Shown here in pieces: positions 29,761 to 37,457 of a stretch of DNA of 39,290 nt. Within the stretch, counting starts at the first letter, position 1. Every line of letters begins with the position of its first letter. The notes beneath the pieces were generated by a model. That model was not told the DNA's origin and did not search any database. It saw nothing but the letters and a program-made list of their open reading frames with translations. The stretch is from positions 1-39,290 of the forward strand of contig JAGQHE010000038.1 in assembly GCA_020431995.1 (NCBI GenBank), in the 5' to 3' direction. The stretch is from Candidatus Nitrosopumilus sp. (lineage in GTDB: Archaea > Thermoproteota > Nitrososphaeria > Nitrososphaerales > Nitrosopumilaceae). The position numbers and the translations under genes were made by a program.

Positions 29761-32457
29761 TTACTTTCGCTTGGGCTTTGCTTTGGCCGTGGACTTTGCT
29801 TTAGATTTGGATTTTGGCTGCTCTATTGCGGCTTGGGCGGCAGCTACTATTGCTATCGGAATTCTGTGCGGTGACGCACTTACGTAACTAAGACCTGCGC
29901 CATGGCAGAATTTTATTGAGCTAGGGTCTCCTCCATGCTCTCCACATATTCCTACCTCCATGCCAGGTCTGACTCTGCGACCTGCCTCAATTCCAATTTT
30001 TATCAAACTGCCTACCCCGTTGACATCGATTGATTGGAATGGGTTTCTCTCTAGCAGCTCTTTTTCCATGTATTCTGGAAGGAACTTGCCTTCCACGTCT
30101 TCTCTGCTGAAGCTAAATGTGCCCTGTGTCAAGTCATTGGTACCGAAGCTGAAGAATTCTGCAGTGTTTGCAAGCTCGTTTGCAGTCAATGCCGCCCTGA
30201 CAACCTCGATCATTGTTCCAAAATTGATTTTTAGTTTCATCTTGTGTGTGCTCTCCATCTCTTTTTTGACTGAATCATAAATCTTCTTGATGTGGTTCAG
30301 TTCTGCAACGCTGCTGATCTGTGGAATCATGATCTGTGGATGGGCCTTTACCTTTTTCTTTGTCAGCTCAACTAATGCTTCAAAGACTGCACGAATCTGC
30401 ATTTCATAAATCTCAGGATACGTGATTCCGACCCTGACTCCTCTGTGTCCCATCATTGGATTGACTTCTGCAAGCTCCCTTGCTCTCTTTAGGACGGTTT
30501 TTGCTGCGTTGGCTTCGCTAGTCTCATTTCTTAGTTCTAATTTGCGAATTTTCTCCGAAAGCTCTTCAGGGTTTGGTAAGAATTCATGCAATGGTGGGTC
30601 TAGCAGTCTAATCGTGACCTCGTACCCTTCCATTGCTTGCAGTATCTCAATAAAGTCGCTCTTTTGTAACTCGCCGAGTTTCTTGAGGATCTTACTTCGC
30701 TCCTCAATGTTTTCAGCCATGATCATATCTACGAATAAGTTAATTCTGTCGCTTCCATTGAACATTCTCTCGGTCCTACACAGTCCAATTCCTTGGCCTC
30801 CGAACTCTCTTGCAAGTCTTGCCCCTTCTGGCGTGTCTGCATTTGCCCTGATTCCTATCTTTTTTGCCTTTTGGGACCATTCCAGAATCTGCTTGAAATC
30901 CGCATTGACTTTTGGCTCTATTGTCGGGATATCTCCAATATACACGATGCCTGTGCTTCCGTCGATGGTAATAGAATCGCCTTCTCTTACTATTTTGCCG
31001 TCTACGCTACACTGCTTGTTATCTGTATCTATCTTTAATTCAGAACATCCGACAATGCACGGCTTGCCCATTCCTCTGGCGACTACTGCTGCATGAGACG
31101 TTTTACCTCCCCTGCTGGTCAAAATCCCGACTGATTCGAAGAATGCTGGAACGTCTTCAGGTTTTGTCTCTTCCCTGATTAGGATTACTTTAGCGCCATT
31201 CTCTCCCATTGCAGTTGCCCTCTTTACGTCAAGCACTGCAATCCCGCTGGCAGCTCCTGGCGATGCCGCGATGCCTTTTGCTAACTGTGTATAGTTTTTA
31301 ATCTGTTCAGGATCGATTCTTTTGTGCAACAGTTGCTCTAATTGCTCTGCATGCAGTCTTGTGATTGCCCTGTTCTTGTCAATCAGCTTTTCTTTGACCA
31401 TGTCCACTGATGTTTTTACCATCCCGGACGCATTCATCTTTGCATTTCTTGTCTGTAGCAAATAGAACTTCCCTTGCTCTATTGTAAACTCGATGTCTTG
31501 CGGCTCTTTGTAGTGCTTTTCCAGTCTTTCACATGTCTGTGCCAGCTGTTTGTATGATTGGGGCATCTCTGTCTTCATCTCGTCTACCTGTTTTCCTGTT
31601 CGCACACCAGCTACGACATCTTCTCCTTGGGCATTGATCAGGTACTCGCCGTAAATCTTTCTGGTCCCGTCCCCTGGGTTTCTTGTAAAGACAACACCTG
31701 TGGCACAATCATTGCCCATGTTTCCAAATGCCATTGATACTACGTTCACCGCGGTTCCGTCTGCAATGTCTTTTGTAATGTTATTCTTCTCCCTGTAAAC
31801 AATTGCCCTTTCCCCCATCCAGCTGCCAAAGACTGCTTTGATTGCAAGCTCTAGCTGCTCTGTTGGGTCTGTTGGGAACTTCCTGCCTGTATGGCTTTCA
31901 CAAATTCGCTTGTACTGTGAAACTATATCTTTTAGTGACTCTTCGTTTATGTCGCTGTCGGCTTCTACGTTTTGTTTTCTTTTTGCGGCGTTTAGCACCT
32001 CGTCAAACTTCCTGTCATCCACTCCGAAGACTACCTTGCCAAATAACTGGATGAACCTTCTATAGGAGTCCCATGCAAATCTGGGATTGCTACTTTTTTC
32101 GGCCAGTCCTAATACTGTCTGATCGTTTAATCCTAAATTCAATATTGTATCCATCATGCCTGGCATGGATATTGCTGCCCCTGATCTGACTGATACTAAC
32201 AAAGGGTTTGATTTTGAATTCCATTTCTTTCCTGTCCTCTTCTCAATCTTTGCAATGTTTTTCTTTACCTCTGCCATGAGTGTTTTTGGCAGCTTTTTGT
32301 TATTCTCATAATACCTGTTACAGACTTCGGTAGTGATTGTAAACCCTGGCGGTACTGGCAATTTCAGTCTGGTCATCTCACACAGGCCAGCTCCTTTTCC
32401 TCCTAGGAGTTTCTTGTTTTTACCGTCTCCCTCGTCATAAAAATAAACCTGTTTCAT
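29761..32457 (-). CDS. ppdK: Pyruvate, phosphate dikinase
   Basis: 898 residues. It converts pyruvate, ATP and phosphate to PEP, AMP and pyrophosphate, giving the entry to gluconeogenesis from cycle-derived carbon. The ATP-grasp domain fills about 1-340 (GGKGAGLCEM, VRSGAAISMPGMMDT). The phosphohistidine domain carries catalytic H455 in GGKTSHAAVVARG. The PEP-binding TIM barrel includes RTERMF, FFSFGTNDLTQ and GICGEHGGDP. The last roughly 18 residues are a Lys/Ser/Ala tail (KSKSKAKSTAKAKPKRK) not part of the fold. An AT-rich box lies about 24 nt before the ATG. Confidence 0.97.
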   Translation of the reverse strand: MKQVYFYDEGDGKNKKLLGGKGAGLCEMTRLKLPVPPGFTITTEVCNRYYENNKKLPKTLMAEVKKNIAKIEKRTGKKWNSKSNPLLVSVRSGAAISMPGMMDTILNLGLNDQTVLGLAEKSSNPRFAWDSYRRFIQLFGKVVFGVDDRKFDEVLNAAKRKQNVEADSDINEESLKDIVSQYKRICESHTGRKFPTDPTEQLELAIKAVFGSWMGERAIVYREKNNITKDIADGTAVNVVSMAFGNMGNDCATGVVFTRNPGDGTRKIYGEYLINAQGEDVVAGVRTGKQVDEMKTEMPQSYKQLAQTCERLEKHYKEPQDIEFTIEQGKFYLLQTRNAKMNASGMVKTSVDMVKEKLIDKNRAITRLHAEQLEQLLHKRIDPEQIKNYTQLAKGIAASPGAASGIAVLDVKRATAMGENGAKVILIREETKPEDVPAFFESVGILTSRGGKTSHAAVVARGMGKPCIVGCSELKIDTDNKQCSVDGKIVREGDSITIDGSTGIVYIGDIPTIEPKVNADFKQILEWSQKAKKIGIRANADTPEGARLAREFGGQGIGLCRTERMFNGSDRINLFVDMIMAENIEERSKILKKLGELQKSDFIEILQAMEGYEVTIRLLDPPLHEFLPNPEELSEKIRKLELRNETSEANAAKTVLKRARELAEVNPMMGHRGVRVGITYPEIYEMQIRAVFEALVELTKKKVKAHPQIMIPQISSVAELNHIKKIYDSVKKEMESTHKMKLKINFGTMIEVVRAALTANELANTAEFFSFGTNDLTQGTFSFSREDVEGKFLPEYMEKELLERNPFQSIDVNGVGSLIKIGIEAGRRVRPGMEVGICGEHGGDPSSIKFCHGAGLSYVSASPHRIPIAIVAAAQAAIEQPKSKSKAKSTAKAKPKRK

Positions 32458-32756
32458 TTTTTACGATTAATCAATCTAAAAAAGGGGGTATTAAACTAAT
32501 TCACTGTTGATGTACAAAAGTACCGTTCTGATTCTGAATTATTTTTATGATCTCAACTGCTGATCTTGTGAAAGTCTGGCTACTGGATATGTCTCAGCAT
32601 TTTTGCAAGAATTTGCCTGCCTGGAAGGCATCCAATCTTTCACCGTCAGTAGCCTTACGGAGAGAATAAATCAAAAAACATCTCAACTGCATGAACTAAA
32701 ACCTGGTTTTTGACATCAACATTTATCCAGCATTTTTCTTAACGAATAAGGATTCC
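32458..32756. other. Intergenic region between ppdK and the permease
   Basis: The left end holds the ppdK promoter. A 40-codon plus-strand frame (32547-32669, starting MISTADLVKVWLLDMSQHFC) reads plausibly but has no TATA box at the right distance. TCTCAACTGC occurs twice (about 32551 and 32681). Nothing else was recognised. Confidence 0.3.
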
Positions 32757-34067
32757 ATGTCTGAATTGAAAAGAACCATTGGAACGTTTGGAGCTGCATC
32801 TGTAGGAATTGCAAATATTATCGGCGCAGGGATTTTCGTGCTAAGCGGAGTGGCTGCCGGGATTGCAGGTCCTGCAGTAATACTGTCCTTTTTGATTGCA
32901 GGCGTGATCGCAATGCTCACCGCATTGTCTGCAGCAGAGCTTTCGTCATTTATCACGGATACGGGTGCAAGCTATGCATACACAAAAAGAGCGTTCGGAA
33001 GATTCTGGAGTTTTCTTGTGGGCTGGTTCAAGTACTTTGATTACATGATAGGAGGCGCAGCAGTGTCAGTCGGGTTTGCTGCATACTTTACGTCCATGTT
33101 TGGATTGGAGGGTGCATTGCCTATGCTGCTTGCAGCAGTTGGCTTGCCAACAGTACTGTGTCTGCTAAACATCTTGGGGGTAAAGGAAGCGACAAAGGCC
33201 ACGTCTGTAATGGTTCTGATTAAGATTTTTGCCATTACTATGTTGCTGATGCTTGGTGGCTTTTACCTTGCTCAACATTTTGATGTCGGACATTATACCC
33301 CGTTTTTTGCTACTGGTTTTGGAGGCATGCTGAGCGGTGCTGCGGTGATATTCTTTGTATTCATCGGGTTTAACACGGTTACCATGATGTCTGAGGAAAC
33401 AAAAAACCCTCAAAAGACAATTCCAAAAGCACTGATGCTGGCATTTGCAGTGACCTTTGTTCTCTACATATGCGTGGCTGTCCTTTTGGTGGGCATACTT
33501 GACTGGCATGACGAGGCAAAGGACGCTCACCCTTTAAGCAGTATTGCGTCCATCGTATCTGACAATCAAATGTTTTTTGATTTTGTTTCGTTCTCAGCTC
33601 TGATTGCCGCCGGCTCCGTGGTCCTAAGCAGCATACTTGGTGGGACCAGAGCCAGTTTTGCGATGGGCCGAGATCATTTGCTTCCGCACCATTTTAAAAA
33701 AATCAGCAAAAGGTTTGGAACACCGTACGTGTCCATAATAATAGGATGTCTGATCATCATAGTTTTTGCAGGATTGTTTTACAATAACATTGATACCGTT
33801 GCATCAATAGTTAATTTTGGCAGCCTTTTTACGTACCTCTTTGTTAACCTGGCACTGATCAAACTGAGAAGAACTGAGCCTGATACCAAGCGCCTCTTCA
33901 AGGTTCCGATGTATCCTGTAGTCCCAATTCTGGGAGCAGCAAGCTGCATAGGGCTGATGTACTTTCTCAGCGATTCGGCAAAGCTTGTATCTGCTGTATA
34001 CGCGGTGATTGGCTTGGCGATGTATTTTTTTATTTTTAGAAAAACAAAACCGATCCCAAGCGACTAA
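32757..34067 (+). CDS. APC-superfamily amino acid permease
   Basis: 436 residues with about 12 hydrophobic segments. The N-terminal GAASVGIANIIGAGIFVLSG is the APC signature in TM1. GFNTVTMMSEETKNPQKTIPKAL (TM6 and following loop) is likewise diagnostic. It probably carries amino acids or related cations across the membrane; the substrate is not deducible. It stands alone with its own promoter and is followed by about 50 nt before the small minus-strand gene. Confidence 0.93.
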   Translation: MSELKRTIGTFGAASVGIANIIGAGIFVLSGVAAGIAGPAVILSFLIAGVIAMLTALSAAELSSFITDTGASYAYTKRAFGRFWSFLVGWFKYFDYMIGGAAVSVGFAAYFTSMFGLEGALPMLLAAVGLPTVLCLLNILGVKEATKATSVMVLIKIFAITMLLMLGGFYLAQHFDVGHYTPFFATGFGGMLSGAAVIFFVFIGFNTVTMMSEETKNPQKTIPKALMLAFAVTFVLYICVAVLLVGILDWHDEAKDAHPLSSIASIVSDNQMFFDFVSFSALIAAGSVVLSSILGGTRASFAMGRDHLLPHHFKKISKRFGTPYVSIIIGCLIIIVFAGLFYNNIDTVASIVNFGSLFTYLFVNLALIKLRRTEPDTKRLFKVPMYPVVPILGAASCIGLMYFLSDSAKLVSAVYAVIGLAMYFFIFRKTKPIPSD

Positions 34068-34118
34068 TCTCCCGCAAATATGCAATCCCTGACGCGGTGA
34101 GATGATGCCTATGGTAAC

Positions 34119-34238
34119 TCACGTGATTATCAGCGGCTTTAAAAATTTGAGATAGAGTATTCCGTCCTCAAGCATTGTCAATCGCAACCCAAGAACATTG
34201 ACCGTTTTTGGAGTCTTGGGTCGAATAATCTTTGACAT
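34119..34238 (-). CDS. 39-residue basic small protein
   Basis: ATG 34238 lies about 25 nt after a TATA-like TTTATTTA (minus strand, about 34259-34266). A second ATG at 34247 is too close to the box. The product MSKIIRPKTPKTVNVLGLRL continues into a leucine-rich end (EDGILYLKFLKPLIIT). No family was recognised. It could be a small nucleic-acid- or membrane-associated protein. The coding-like composition and promoter spacing are the support. Confidence 0.4.
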   Translation of the reverse strand: MSKIIRPKTPKTVNVLGLRLTMLEDGILYLKFLKPLIIT

Positions 34239-34301
34239 GACGAACATATGATGATCAGTAAATAAAGAATTGCTTAACAATGTTAAATTTTATTTATTGC
34301 G

Positions 34302-34327
34302 TGCATGCCAACCGTTCATCGCATGCA
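34302..34327. promoter_or_regulatory. Inverted repeat TGCATGC ... GCATGCA
   Basis: Perfect 7-bp arms with a 12-nt spacer, immediately upstream of a plus-strand TATA-like TATGTATAAAC (about 34334-34344). The position suits an operator. The transcript it would control has no clear gene. Confidence 0.4.
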
Positions 34328-34363
34328 AAGGGCTATGTATAAACAGAGATCGTAACACTGAGT

Positions 34364-34410
34364 GCAGGTCAGAGCTGGAAAAAAATCCAGTTTGATGAAA
34401 GAAAACCTGC
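34364..34410 (+). ncRNA. Possible structured RNA after an orphan promoter
   Basis: Starting about 24 nt after TATGTATAAAC, GCAGGT (34364-34369) can pair with ACCTGC (34405-34410), enclosing a perfect CTGGA-TCCAG hairpin (34375-34390). The transcript would run antisense into the end of the UspA gene at 34458. It could be a small or antisense RNA. A weak GTG frame (34362) also begins here. Confidence 0.3.
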
Positions 34411-34457
34411 CATTCTTGTTTGATGCAAGGTGTGATGACTCTAAATTTTATGATCAG

Positions 34458-34892
34458 TCATTTTATGATCAAAACCGGACACTTTGCTTTTTGCATGACG
34501 CCATTACTTACGCTGCCAAGCAGTATCTTGTCAAAATTGCCTCTTCCAGAGGATCCCATTATAAGAAGATCAATCTTTTTGGATTCTGCAAATGATATGA
34601 TGGACTTTACTGTGTTGCCTGATTCTATTATCTTGAACTCTATTGGTACTGAATTCTTTTTTGCAATGCTTTCTAATTTGGAAAACAGTTCTTCCGTTAT
34701 CTTTTTTGCCTTCCTCATGATGTCTTTGTTGATTCGCTTATCGATGTACCATCCGCCTAAGTTTGAAATGTCAAGGCAACTCACTACTCTGATATGCGAG
34801 TCATGCTGTCTTGCCAGTTCCACTGCCTTGTTGAAAGCGCGCAGAGAAGAAACTGATCCATCATAAGGAACTAGGATTTTCTTAAAAGTCAT
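34458..34892 (-). CDS. UspA-family stress protein (1)
   Basis: 144 residues of the universal stress protein fold. FKKILVPYDGSVSSLRAFNK opens the domain, and GSSGRGNFDKILLGS near the C-terminus fits the ATP-binding G-x2-G-x9-G-S motif, so it probably binds ATP. Such single-domain proteins respond to energy or stress state. Its ATG directly follows the stop codon of the second UspA gene, with which it forms a tandem operon. Confidence 0.93.
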   Translation of the reverse strand: MTFKKILVPYDGSVSSLRAFNKAVELARQHDSHIRVVSCLDISNLGGWYIDKRINKDIMRKAKKITEELFSKLESIAKKNSVPIEFKIIESGNTVKSIISFAESKKIDLLIMGSSGRGNFDKILLGSVSNGVMQKAKCPVLIIK

Positions 34893-35324
34893 CTATTTTA
34901 CCACCATCACTGCGCATTTGGCCTGCTGTGCTATGCTGTTTGCGACACTTCCTAGGATTAATTTGTTCAGGCCTGTTCTGCCATGCGAACCAATCACTAT
35001 GAGATCTGTCTTTTTGGAATTTGCAAGACTGACTATCTCTTTTACGATGGAGGTCCCCTGCTTGATTTTTACGGAGATTGGAATGTTGAGACTTTTTGCA
35101 GTTTGCTCAAGATTGTAAATGTATTTTTTGGCAGCATCCTGTTGCTTTTTGATTGTCTGAGGGTTTATCTTGGTATACCCCTTAATTGCTGAATACTCGC
35201 CTTCTATGACCGTAAACACTGTGATCTTGGAGTTGTCTTTTTTTGCAATACCCAATGCTTTTCTAAATGCCCTGTTAGAGAAATTTGTTCCGTCATAGGG
35301 AACTAGAATATTCTCAAACACCAT
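34893..35324 (-). CDS. UspA-family stress protein (2)
   Basis: 143 residues. FENILVPYDGTNFSNRAFRK and GSHGRTGLNKLILGS mark a UspA domain of the ATP-binding class. It is the first gene of a two-gene tandem with no spacer. The two copies differ over most of the middle helices, so the duplication is old. Upstream AT-rich sequence (about 35340-35355) may be the promoter. Confidence 0.93.
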   Translation of the reverse strand: MVFENILVPYDGTNFSNRAFRKALGIAKKDNSKITVFTVIEGEYSAIKGYTKINPQTIKKQQDAAKKYIYNLEQTAKSLNIPISVKIKQGTSIVKEIVSLANSKKTDLIVIGSHGRTGLNKLILGSVANSIAQQAKCAVMVVK

Positions 35325-35582
35325 CTGTTCTATACGGTTAGTTTTAATTTAAAAAGGATTCCTAATTCCCAAAAACCAACTGCAAATGACTAGATCAAAG
35401 CAGCGGCAATAAAACCTGCCAACATTGGGGGACATGTGATGGATTTACGTCATCTCAAGGACTTGCTGCTGATCTGCAGTTAAAGATCTGAATTGGATTT
35501 TCCGAGTTCCGGATTGTTGTCTATTAAGTCTTCACTAACTTTGTTAATCGATGGTTATTACTTTGATTCACAAACCAAACGC

Positions 35583-35624
35583 ATGGACAAAAAGATGTCA
35601 GAAATCGTAACTGGTGAGAAATAA
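35583..35624 (+). CDS. 13-residue leader ORF before the DUF6659-like gene
   Basis: ATG 35583 lies 26 nt after the centre of the TATA-like GTTATTA (35554-35560). The frame MDKKMSEIVTGEK ends TAA at 35622-35624, overlapping the ATG of the next gene (TAATG). Its codons include GGTGAG, the Shine-Dalgarno-like sequence for that gene. A translated leader with coupling is likely from layout; it is not shown experimentally. Confidence 0.4.
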   Translation: MDKKMSEIVTGEK

Positions 35625-36043
35625 TGCTGCAGACAATACAGTCAGAAAAATATCTGAAAGACACGTGTAAAAAAATTGTGGATGTTGATCCTGCCATTAG
35701 GTTTGCCGGAGTCATAAATGATAAGGGCCGCCTAGTCACAGGAGCAACAAGAGATAATGTTCGGTTCTATGTTGATAGAAGAGAACGTGAGATGCTATTC
35801 ATGGAAGTGGCATTACGTACAAGAATGCTGTGTGAGTTTGACTCGTCACTTGGCATAGTGAATTTTTCCATATATCACAGAAAAAATGTTATCACGATGG
35901 AATTTCTGTTAGAAAACAAGACCATCTATGTCTCGGCTGAAAAAGAAATGAACCTGAACAAAATCCCGTTCAGAATTCTTGAACTTGTAAAGAACGAAAA
36001 TGCGCTACGTGGCATGGCATGTGAAGACAAGGATGTTTTTTAA
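35624..36043 (+). CDS. DUF6659-like protein (paralogue 2)
   Basis: 139 residues. IVDVDPAIRFAGVINDKGRL and the NFSIYHRKNVITMEF strand pair match the protein at 29378. The size and pattern would fit a roadblock/longin-like small alpha/beta fold, but that is inference. GGTGAG 7 nt before the ATG is a good ribosome-binding site. The JAMM protease gene begins inside its last codons (ATG 36033), so the two products are made together and may act together. Confidence 0.65.
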   Translation: MLQTIQSEKYLKDTCKKIVDVDPAIRFAGVINDKGRLVTGATRDNVRFYVDRREREMLFMEVALRTRMLCEFDSSLGIVNFSIYHRKNVITMEFLLENKTIYVSAEKEMNLNKIPFRILELVKNENALRGMACEDKDVF

Positions 36044-36458
36044 AACAAAAAAACCGGGACCTGCGGGTCTTGTCGTAAAAACCAAACGAGAAATAAAACT
36101 GAAAAAAGAGGTTCTGGACAGCATCTTGTCATACTGCCAAATGAAACACCCTGACGAAGGAATTCTTATTCTGCGTGGAAAATCAGATAAAGGCAATGTC
36201 CTAATTGACGGCCTGGTCATGCCTCCTTTTGCCTTTGGTGCCCACTCGTCTTCAGGCTTTCCACGCCACATGCTTCCAGGAGATATGAGTTATGTGGGGA
36301 CTGTCCATTCGCATCCAAGTGGATCCGCAAAGCCGTCTGTGGCTGATCTGAATAACTTTTTTGAATTGATCTCACTTATTGTAAGATTTCCGTATGGCGA
36401 TGATGATGTTTTTGCATGGAACAGCAATGGCGTCGCTGTGACCCTGACAATAATCTAG
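36033..36458 (+). CDS. JAMM/MPN+ metalloprotease
   Basis: 141 residues. The JAMM zinc site is complete: E42 (DEGILILRG), H92 and H94 (TVHSHPSG), S102 and D105 (SVADL), giving HxHx7Sx2D. In archaea such proteins cleave ubiquitin-like modifiers (SAMP/Urm1 type) from proteins or process them. No ubiquitin-like or E1-like gene is in the window. ATG 36033 overlaps the DUF6659-like gene by 11 nt. A start at 36000 would put more residues inside that gene and is less likely. It converges on tpiA with a 13-nt gap. Confidence 0.88.
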   Translation: MFFKTKKPGPAGLVVKTKREIKLKKEVLDSILSYCQMKHPDEGILILRGKSDKGNVLIDGLVMPPFAFGAHSSSGFPRHMLPGDMSYVGTVHSHPSGSAKPSVADLNNFFELISLIVRFPYGDDDVFAWNSNGVAVTLTII

Positions 36459-36471
36459 CCGCAATCTTGTA

Positions 36472-37128
36472 TCATGCCATTGACTTGGCAAACTCAGACA
36501 TGATCTTGCCCCAATCCTTTGCCTTGACTATCCCGCTTGCCACTAGTATCCCTTTTGATCCTAGCTCGATAGCCTTTGCAACGTCTTGGCCTGAAACAAT
36601 CCCTGCACCGCAAAGCAACTTTGTGTTGTTTTTTGCACTTTCTACTGCCTTGACGGCTTTTTCAATCATCTCTGGTTTCTCTTTTGATACTGCCTTTCCA
36701 GATCCGATTAGCTCTGGAGGCTCTATTGCAATGTAATCCGGATTTAATTTTGAATACTTTTTTACTTCTGCGACATCTTTTACACACACAATCGATGTCA
36801 TCTTCAGTTCTTTTAATTTCAGAACCAGTTTCTGAATCTCACTGCCTGGGATCCTGTGCTCGCTGTGGTTGATCAGTGATCCGCTGACTCTGGACTTTTT
36901 TAGTAGTTCCGGAATGACATAGCCTGTCGTGCTTCCGACCTTGGAGTCGTCAACATGTTGTGCAAAAATCGGAATTGAACTGTCTGCAACCAGCCCTATT
37001 AGGTGCTGGGGCGGGGATATTGCGATTCTTACGTTGTATTTCTTGGAAATCTTTTCAGCTGTTCTCACAAACTTGATGATCTCTTTTCCTGCAACCTCCT
37101 CATAGTTTTTGCAGTTGATTACAAACAT
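36472..37128 (-). CDS. tpiA: Triosephosphate isomerase, archaeal type
   Basis: 218 residues, the short archaeal form. It interconverts glyceraldehyde-3-phosphate and dihydroxyacetone phosphate. The catalytic Lys is in FVINCKNYEE, His in IFAQHVDD, and Glu in YIAIEPPELIGSG. The phosphate-binding LLCGAGIVSG and GILVASGIVKAKDW loops are intact. It lies 33 nt after the semiSWEET gene on the same strand and probably shares its transcript. Confidence 0.95.
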   Translation of the reverse strand: MFVINCKNYEEVAGKEIIKFVRTAEKISKKYNVRIAISPPQHLIGLVADSSIPIFAQHVDDSKVGSTTGYVIPELLKKSRVSGSLINHSEHRIPGSEIQKLVLKLKELKMTSIVCVKDVAEVKKYSKLNPDYIAIEPPELIGSGKAVSKEKPEMIEKAVKAVESAKNNTKLLCGAGIVSGQDVAKAIELGSKGILVASGIVKAKDWGKIMSEFAKSMA

Positions 37129-37161
37129 CCTCGTCAGTCTCCCCGCATTCTATTTAATTCT

Positions 37162-37449
37162 TTATTGCTTCTTTTGCAGAATCATGTCGTATTTCCTTTT
37201 CATTACAAGAACTATGAACATAAGGATTATTGCCGCGATATTTGTCCCGACAATGAATATGTCTGATACTATTATCCCATAAATTAGCCACAATATTGCG
37301 CCAGACGAGATAAATATCATTAAAAATTTTGAAATGTCTTTCATGCTCTTTGTCTTGTATCCTTTGTAAATCTGCTCTACCCATCCTGTCAGGATGAGCA
37401 CTCCTGCTGCAATTCCTAATATGGTGAGAAGTGTCCCGTCAACCTCCAT
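37162..37449 (-). CDS. SemiSWEET-like (PQ-loop family) transporter
   Basis: 95 residues with three hydrophobic helices (about 7-24, 41-60, 64-83). GWVEQIYKGYKTKSMKDIS is the diagnostic segment between helices 1 and 2, with Gln where PQ-loop proteins have Pro-Gln. Such proteins dimerise to move small sugars. The substrate is unknown. It lies between polB (8-nt gap) and tpiA, all on the minus strand. Confidence 0.85.
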   Translation of the reverse strand: MEVDGTLLTILGIAAGVLILTGWVEQIYKGYKTKSMKDISKFLMIFISSGAILWLIYGIIVSDIFIVGTNIAAIILMFIVLVMKRKYDMILQKKQ

Positions 37450-37457
37450 GCCTTATC

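Noticed and set aside
30422-31096. 224-codon plus-strand frame opposite ppdK
   Set aside because: Ser/Leu-rich antisense shadow of the PPDK coding sequence; the sense protein has intact catalytic motifs throughout.
34391-34460. C/D-box sRNA suggested by TGATGA sequences
   Set aside because: Suitable CTGA (D box) partners at the expected distances are absent.
34362-34595. Plus-strand 77-codon GTG frame over the end of the UspA gene
   Set aside because: More than half is antisense to the UspA coding sequence, and the peptide shows no domain. A non-coding or chance transcript is more likely.
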